DNA of 8,993 nt. Origin: Candidatus Omnitrophota bacterium (lineage in GTDB: Bacteria; Omnitrophota; Koll11; Gorgyraeales; Gorgyraeaceae). The notes under the pieces are model-generated. The model did no database searches. It was not told the DNA's origin and saw nothing but the letters and a program-made list of their open reading frames with translations. The position numbers and the translations under genes are program-made. Shown in pieces: positions 4,769-8,993 of the stretch. The stretch covers positions 1 to 8,993 of the forward strand of contig JAHIRR010000198.1 in NCBI GenBank assembly GCA_018818505.1, read 5' to 3'. Position 1 is the first letter of the stretch. Each line of letters opens with the position of its first letter.

Positions 4769-5830
4769 ATGAATCTTGTTTATGTATTAAAAGAAATGCT
4801 TGAAAAAAAGGCGTCAGATGTCATCCTTAAGCCAGGCAGCCCTGTGTGCATGAGGATCAATGGCGGGTTATTCAAGGATAAAGAGATACTTACTGACAGA
4901 GATTTAAATGAGATAGTGGATAAAATAATAACAAGGAGTAAGAAGAGCGTCTTTAAGGATCAAAGCGAAAGCGTAGTGTCTTTTGGTATGGACGGTATAG
5001 GCAGGTTTCGGGCAACGATCTTTAGGCAGAGCGGGTCTACAGTTGTCGTGATCCGCGCGATCAGCGGATATGTCCCTTCATTTGCAGAACTAAATCTGCC
5101 GGCAAAAGTACTGGAAGGCCTGTGCAGCGAGAAGCGGGGATTGGTGTTGATCACCGGCACTACTGGCAGCGGAAAATCTACCACAGTAGCAAGTATGCTG
5201 GAATACATAAACAAGAATACGGCCAAGCATATAGTCACACTTGAGGATCCAATAGAATTTATATATGAAGATAAAAAATCTATTATAACCCAGAGAGAGA
5301 TAGGTATAGATACTGAGAGCTTCCAGAAGGCGCTTGAATATATCATGCTGCAGACGCCCGATGTTATTTTTATAGGCGACATAAGGAACTCGCAAGTCAT
5401 GTCAATTGCCTTGACAGCTGCTGAGACAGGGCAGATGGTGATAGCAAATCTACACACAATAAGCAGTGTTCATACTATAGAAAGAATAGTTAATTTTTTC
5501 CAGCCGCACCAGCATGCTGAAATAAGGATGCAGTTATCAATGCTTCTAAAAGGTATTTTGTCTTTAAGACTGATTCCTCTAAAGGATGAAGGGGGCCGTG
5601 TTCCTGCCGCTGAAGTCCTTATCCCGACACCTACTATAGTGGAGTTGATAAGAGAAGGTAAGCTAGACGAGATAGAGTATTATATAAAGGACGGTAGTTT
5701 ATATGGCATGCAGACATTCGATCAAGTACTGCTGCGCCTGCATAAAGAAAAGAAGATAACTAAAGAAACAGCCATTGCCTATTCAGAGAGGAAGAATGAA
5801 CTGCTGATGAGCCTGAAGGAGTTACGTTAA
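4769..5830 (+). CDS. pilT: Type IV pilus retraction ATPase, PilT/PilU family
   Basis: A 353-aa cytoplasmic ATPase of the secretion-ATPase superfamily; hexamers of PilT/PilU power pilus retraction and twitching. Visible parts: N-terminal PAS-like domain (SDVILKPGSPVCMRINGGL, 16-34), Walker A GTTGSGKS (130-137, K136), Asp box HIVTLEDPIEF (154-164), Walker B PDVIFIGDIRN (197-207), and His box with ANLHT (H229). The C-terminal VELIREGKLDEI and GMQTFDQVLLRLHKEKKI are PilU-like. Length matches the family. The usual Walker B catalytic Glu (GEMRD or GEIRD) is Asp here (D204), the following Asp is Asn, and the LR before the PD motif is not evident. I chose the ATG at 4769 because AAGGGG lies just upstream and conserved sequence starts there; an in-frame GTG at 4730 lies inside the repeat. 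No other pilus gene is nearby. PilU or a paralogue is possible. Confidence 0.88.
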   Translation: MNLVYVLKEMLEKKASDVILKPGSPVCMRINGGLFKDKEILTDRDLNEIVDKIITRSKKSVFKDQSESVVSFGMDGIGRFRATIFRQSGSTVVVIRAISGYVPSFAELNLPAKVLEGLCSEKRGLVLITGTTGSGKSTTVASMLEYINKNTAKHIVTLEDPIEFIYEDKKSIITQREIGIDTESFQKALEYIMLQTPDVIFIGDIRNSQVMSIALTAAETGQMVIANLHTISSVHTIERIVNFFQPHQHAEIRMQLSMLLKGILSLRLIPLKDEGGRVPAAEVLIPTPTIVELIREGKLDEIEYYIKDGSLYGMQTFDQVLLRLHKEKKITKETAIAYSERKNELLMSLKELR

Positions 5831-5853
5831 TTTATTGTATGTAATTTTTATTA

Positions 5854-5944
5854 AACGCGAATTATCGCGAATCTAACGCAAATAAACGCGAATTCAAGTT
5901 TAGTATTCGCGAATATTCGCGTTGGATTTGCGAGAATTCGCGTT
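5854..5944. repeat. Second palindromic element of 10-bp tandem units (GCGAAT type)
   Basis: The left arm has four units: AACGCGAATT (5854-5863), ATCGCGAATC (5864-5873), AACGCAAATA (5875-5884) and AACGCGAATT (5885-5894). After a 10-nt centre (5895-5904), the right arm has ATTCGCGAAT, ATTCGCGTTG, GATTTGCGAG and AATTCGCGTT (5905-5944). The outermost units are exact inverses. Architecture matches the element at 1531-1659 although the unit sequence differs. It lies 23 nt before the next start codon. Confidence 0.82.
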
Positions 5945-5967
5945 GTGCCGAACGGAGTGAGGCATAA

Positions 5968-7248
5968 ATGAAGATTTTTTTCGTAATAGTGGCCTTGCTT
6001 TTTATAGTCGTTGTAGCAGGTGTTTTAGTATATCTATTGACATTTGATCCTAATGAATATAAAGGGATCTTAATAGAGAAAATAGAAGAGGCCATAGGTA
6101 AGGATGTCAGGATAGACGATGTGTCGTTGAGTTTTTTCCCGGGCCTGGCCCTTATGGTAGATGAGGTTTCTGTAAAAGAGAGAGAAAAGACATGGTCTGA
6201 CGCGACGATAGAGGCAGTATCTATAGAGGCAAGTATAAAGGCGCTGCCGCTTATTAAGAGGAAGCTGCAGATAGAGAGGTTGTTTATCAAGAATCTTGAT
6301 GTGCGATTCGGGGATAGATCTCCCTTAAAGGACAGTTTCAAGGACGTTGAATTAAGGGCAAAGGTGTCAGAGGAAAACCTGATCATAAATCGCCTTACAG
6401 GGTCTATTGCCGGAGGAGATTTTTTTATTAAAGGTGTTGTAAGAAATTTGTCTTCTTATCAGGATTCAGATCTGGAGATCATGCTGCAGGGCATGGATGT
6501 TTCCATGTTTCTGCCAGATGTTGAGCCTGGCGCCCCGCGCTTTGAAGGTGTGCTCGAGATAGATGTAGATCTCTCAGCAAGAGGCTTGGATGTGCAGAAG
6601 ATAGTTGATACACTTTCAGCCAAGGCCAGTATAAAACTGGACAAGGCAGCGCTTAAGAATATGAATCTTTTAGTAGTTGCCTTTGGAAGGCTCGAGACTA
6701 TATTGCCTGGCCTTGTGCATAAGTTAAAAAGCAAGCTGCCAGAACGCTACAGCGAACTCTTAAAAGACAATCACACCTCTTTTAGGCCTATTAAAGGATA
6801 TCTTGATGTGGAGGATGGGAAGATATTTTTTAAGAAGACTACTGTTGAGTCAGATGTCTTTTATGTAGTTGGCAGCGGCTATCTGGATCTCAGAGGAAGG
6901 CTCGATATGGATTCAGAGCTGTTTATACCGAGAGATCTTTCAGACGCGTGTATCAGCGCGGTTCCTGAACTAAGCTGCTTACAGAATTCGCAAGGCCTGA
7001 TAACAATGCCTGTTCATATTGGAGGCAGTCTCAGTGATGTGTCGATAAAGCCTGATATTGATTATGTGATAAAAAAGCTTGCTGTTTCAACTGGCCATGA
7101 GTTACTAAAGACTATTTTCAGGAAAGAAGAACCTCAGCAGGAAACAGAAACAGGATCTGAAGAGGGCGGACAAAGACAGCAGGAAGCAGATCCAGCTCAA
7201 GCTATTATAAAGACGATATTTGACATAATATCTGCGCCAAAGGAGTGA
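5968..7248 (+). CDS. AsmA-family envelope protein
   Basis: A 426-aa inner-membrane-anchored protein of the AsmA group, whose members are thought to help lipid movement or outer-membrane assembly. Residues 2-24 form one N-terminal membrane segment, followed by the typical FDPNEYKGILIEKIEEAIGKDVRIDDVSLSFFPG-like block and LIKRKLQIERLFIKNLDVRF (about 27-110). The AsmA_2-like C-terminal part has LTGSIAGGDFFIKG, GYLDVEDGKIFFKKTTVES, VVGSGYLDLRGRLDMD and MPVHIGGSLSDVSIKPD. A charged Gln/Glu-rich linker (about 386-410) precedes a short hydrophobic tail. It is shorter than E. coli AsmA (about 617 aa), like many environmental homologues. GGAGTG (5954-5959) precedes the ATG. It is followed after 6 nt by the PEBP gene, suggesting one operon. 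Confidence 0.82.
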   Translation: MKIFFVIVALLFIVVVAGVLVYLLTFDPNEYKGILIEKIEEAIGKDVRIDDVSLSFFPGLALMVDEVSVKEREKTWSDATIEAVSIEASIKALPLIKRKLQIERLFIKNLDVRFGDRSPLKDSFKDVELRAKVSEENLIINRLTGSIAGGDFFIKGVVRNLSSYQDSDLEIMLQGMDVSMFLPDVEPGAPRFEGVLEIDVDLSARGLDVQKIVDTLSAKASIKLDKAALKNMNLLVVAFGRLETILPGLVHKLKSKLPERYSELLKDNHTSFRPIKGYLDVEDGKIFFKKTTVESDVFYVVGSGYLDLRGRLDMDSELFIPRDLSDACISAVPELSCLQNSQGLITMPVHIGGSLSDVSIKPDIDYVIKKLAVSTGHELLKTIFRKEEPQQETETGSEEGGQRQQEADPAQAIIKTIFDIISAPKE

Positions 7249-7254
7249 GGCCTG

Positions 7255-7764
7255 ATGAATAAAATTATTTTTATATTATTTGTGTTCATTTTTATAGCCG
7301 CGGCCCCTTGTAAAACGGAGGATGTCTTAGATATGAAGATCACCAGTCCTGAATTTGAAAACAATGGTTTTATACCAGAGAGATTTACTTGCCAGGGTGA
7401 AGATATCAGCCCTTTGTTGACCATTGAGGGTATCCCTGAGAAAGCAAAGACGCTTGCATTGATAGTGGATGATCCAGACGCGCCAATGGGCACATGGGTG
7501 CACTGGGTCGTGTATAACATACCAGTTGTCTCCAGCATAGAAGAGAATAGTATCCCAGGGCAAGAGGCCATGAACGATTTTGGCAGGAAAAATTACGGAG
7601 GCCCGTGCCCACCCTCAGGCGTACACCGCTATTTCTTCAAGCTATATGCATTGGATACTGAGATCGACCTGCGAGATAGTGCCATAAAGAGAGACCTTGA
7701 AAGGGAAATGCAAGGTCATATCCTCGCCAAATCAGAACTAATCGGCCTTTACAAGAAACACTAA
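7255..7764 (+). CDS. Secreted PEBP-family protein (YbhB/YbcL type)
   Basis: A 169-aa phosphatidylethanolamine-binding-protein-like protein. Both PEBP signatures are present: DDPDAPMGTWVHWVVYNIP (about residues 82-100) and GVHRYFFKLYALD (about 122-134), which form the anion-binding pocket. Cytosolic YbhB-type proteins would start at MKITSPEF (7333). Here a 26-residue N-terminal extension, MNKIIFILFVFIFIAAA then PCKTED, looks like a signal peptide, so export is likely. AAPC is a poor lipobox, so lipoprotein status is doubtful. AAGGAG (7240-7245) lies within the last two sense codons of the AsmA-like gene, implying translational coupling. The stretch GGAGTGAGGC before this start also occurs before the AsmA-like start (5954-5963). 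The ligand is unknown. Confidence 0.86.
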   Translation: MNKIIFILFVFIFIAAAPCKTEDVLDMKITSPEFENNGFIPERFTCQGEDISPLLTIEGIPEKAKTLALIVDDPDAPMGTWVHWVVYNIPVVSSIEENSIPGQEAMNDFGRKNYGGPCPPSGVHRYFFKLYALDTEIDLRDSAIKRDLEREMQGHILAKSELIGLYKKH

Positions 7765-7777
7765 TATAGGATATAAT
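7748..7777 (+). promoter_or_regulatory. Promoter for the aldolase-dehydrogenase unit
   Basis: TTTACA (7748-7753) and TATAAT (7772-7777) are separated by 18 nt, giving a good sigma-70-type promoter that overlaps the end of the PEBP gene. The start site would be near 7784, leaving a 40-nt AT-rich leader with a small ATATAT hairpin before the strong GGGGGAGG ribosome binding site. Confidence 0.6.
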
Positions 7778-7823
7778 ATATACTCCAAATATATAGAATA
7801 TATATTACATGGGGGAGGTATGT

Positions 7824-8603
7824 ATGGAATGGGGTATGGAGAATCGGCTTTCAAGGATAATTAATCCGAAAACAAAACGATGTGTTATGCTGGCAGTTGA
7901 TCATGGCTATTTTCAGGGACCTACTACAGGGTTGCAGGATTTAGGCAAGACAGTCAATCCTTTATTACCTTATGCAGAGGCTTTGATGATCACAAGGGGC
8001 GCTCTGAGGAATTGGATTTCCTCATCAGTGGACCTGCCAATTGTGCTCAGGGTCTCAGGCGGTCAGAGTATATTAAAGGAGCTATCAAACGAGATAATCA
8101 CTACTTCGATCGAAGATGCGATCAGGATAAATGCTTCGGCGATCACGTGTTCTGTTTTTATAGGAGGAGAGCACGAGAAAGAGACTATTGGTAATCTCTC
8201 AAGGATCGTCAACGAGGGCGCGGATTATGGGATCCCTGTCCTGGCTGTAACAGCAGTGGGAAAGGACCTGGTAAGGGATTCCAGATATCTGGCTTTGGCC
8301 TCAAGGATCTGCGTAGAAATAGGCGCGCACGTGATAAAGACATATTATTGCGAGCCTGGATTCGATGATGTTGTGAAGGCGTGCGGCAATGTACCTGTTA
8401 TAATAGCGGGTGGAAAAAAGATAGAAGAGAAAAAGGCGCTCCAGATGGCTAAGAACGCAATAAAGGCTGGAGCAGTTGGCGTGGATATGGGAAGAAATAT
8501 ATTTCAATCAGATAATCCAATCGGCATGATAAAGGCAGTGAGGGCAATCGTGCACCAAAACGCGTCTGTCAAAGAGGCATATAAAATATACGAGAAAAAG
8601 TGA
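7824..8603 (+). CDS. lsrF: LsrF-like class I (DhnA-type) aldolase/thiolase
   Basis: A 259-aa TIM-barrel enzyme of the DhnA/LsrF aldolase family. In E. coli LsrF acts on 3-hydroxy-5-phosphonooxypentane-2,4-dione from autoinducer-2 breakdown. Long stretches match E. coli LsrF as I recall it: WGMENRLSRIINPKT (3-17), VMLAVDHGYFQGPTTGL (21-37), VTAVGKDLVRDSRY (142-155), IKTYY with the expected Schiff-base K172, IIAGGKK (193-199) and GVDMGRNIFQSD (219-230). I chose the ATG at 7824 because GGGGGAGG (7811-7818) lies 5 nt before it; the in-frame ATG at 7809 lies upstream of that site. Compared with E. coli LsrF it lacks about 30 N-terminal residues. No lsr transport, kinase or regulator gene is visible. 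The stop overlaps the next gene by 4 nt, so it may act with that dehydrogenase on another phosphosugar. Confidence 0.85.
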   Translation: MEWGMENRLSRIINPKTKRCVMLAVDHGYFQGPTTGLQDLGKTVNPLLPYAEALMITRGALRNWISSSVDLPIVLRVSGGQSILKELSNEIITTSIEDAIRINASAITCSVFIGGEHEKETIGNLSRIVNEGADYGIPVLAVTAVGKDLVRDSRYLALASRICVEIGAHVIKTYYCEPGFDDVVKACGNVPVIIAGGKKIEEKKALQMAKNAIKAGAVGVDMGRNIFQSDNPIGMIKAVRAIVHQNASVKEAYKIYEKK

Positions 8604-8993
8604 AAGTAGCGGTTTATTACAACAATAGCGATATCAGAATAGAAGAAAGGAGTAGGCCTCAGATCAAACAAGGCGAGATCCTGGTCAAGGTAATGGCGTC
8701 TGGGATCTGCGGCACAGATGTCATGGAGTGGTACAGGATCAAAAAGGCGCCGCGTATTTTAGGCCATGAGATAGCCGGAGAGATCGTCGAGTCGAACTCA
8801 AAAAGACATAAAGCAGGGCAGAGAGTTTTTGTAAGCCATCATGTGCCTTGCGATAAATGTAAATATTGCGCAGAGGATAATCACACTGCATGCGAGACAT
8901 TACATAAAGGCAATTACGAACCCGGCGGTTACAGTGAATTTGTCAGGGTTCCAGCTGAGAATGTTGAAAAAGGGACGTATGTGTTACCAGCGA
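8600..8993 (+). CDS. Zinc-dependent medium-chain alcohol dehydrogenase, N-terminal part, cut by the window end
   Basis: The reading frame starts at GTG 8600, overlapping the aldolase stop by 4 nt (GTGA), and stays open to the window end (131 residues seen; about 340 expected). It encodes the GroES-like catalytic domain of an MDR zinc dehydrogenase: MKVAVYYNNSDIRIEER start, GICGTDVMEW with the catalytic-zinc Cys, LGHEIAGEI with the zinc His, and the structural-zinc cysteines in PCDKCKYCAEDNHTAC. GGYSEFVRVP follows. This would be an NAD(P)-dependent oxidation or reduction of a polyol, sugar or secondary alcohol; the Rossmann domain that would narrow the substrate is beyond the window. The overlap indicates translational coupling with the LsrF-like gene. 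Confidence 0.9.
   Translation, partial: MKVAVYYNNSDIRIEERSRPQIKQGEILVKVMASGICGTDVMEWYRIKKAPRILGHEIAGEIVESNSKRHKAGQRVFVSHHVPCDKCKYCAEDNHTACETLHKGNYEPGGYSEFVRVPAENVEKGTYVLPA

Noticed and set aside
4960..5457. Long minus-strand frame within the pilus ATPase gene
   Set aside because: It is a shadow of a highly conserved ATPase gene, with no recognisable domain or ribosome binding site.
7306..7314. Lipoprotein lipobox in the PEBP protein
   Set aside because: AAPC has Pro directly before Cys and lacks the usual Leu; a plain signal peptide fits as well.
7809..7823. ATG at 7809 as start of the LsrF-like gene
   Set aside because: The strong GGGGGAGG site lies after this codon and fits the ATG at 7824.

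Overview
The window looks like chromosome of a diderm (Gram-negative-type) bacterium. It encodes two signal-peptide-bearing outer-membrane beta-barrel proteins, an AsmA-family envelope protein and a type IV pilus (PilT/PilU) ATPase. The moderate-to-low GC, the degenerate GHIGGDDF-type GGDEF protein and the many palindromic intergenic repeats remind me of uncultured lineages such as Candidatus Omnitrophota. That assignment is an inference; no marker gene in the window settles it.

Layout. Positions 1-250 hold a run of hairpins and terminators. At 267-1286 is a gene for a half GGDEF domain fused to an MshEN (T2SSE_N) domain, both from cyclic-di-GMP biology. The gap 1287-1691 is the most interesting part. 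Its minus strand carries a clear GEMM-I (cyclic di-GMP-I) riboswitch aptamer with its own near-consensus sigma-70 promoter. The RNA runs towards the GGDEF/MshEN gene and meets a shared bidirectional terminator over that gene's stop codon. The rest of the gap is a palindrome built of 10-bp tandem units. Then come a DUF3187-like outer membrane protein (1692-2762), a perfect 18-bp REP-like palindrome, an RsuA/RluB-type pseudouridine synthase (2826-3518), and a small outer-membrane barrel protein (3692-4495) with a strong terminator. A 160-bp inverted-repeat element leads into a PilT/PilU ATPase (4769-5830). A second 10-bp-unit palindrome leads into an asmA-like gene (5968-7248), which is coupled to a secreted PEBP-family protein (7255-7764). 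Last is a new transcription unit with its own promoter: an LsrF-like class I aldolase (7824-8603), overlapping by 4 nt a zinc alcohol dehydrogenase cut by the window edge.

How it fits together. The first part has a cyclic-di-GMP theme: a sensor RNA, a protein made of cyclic-di-GMP-related domains, and further on a pilus motor of a kind often governed by this messenger. The riboswitch RNA has no sensible downstream gene on its own strand. It is therefore either a free-standing cyclic-di-GMP-binding RNA or a ligand-gated antisense transcript to the GGDEF/MshEN gene. The remaining genes are envelope, ribosome-modification and carbon-metabolism genes with no evident link to it.
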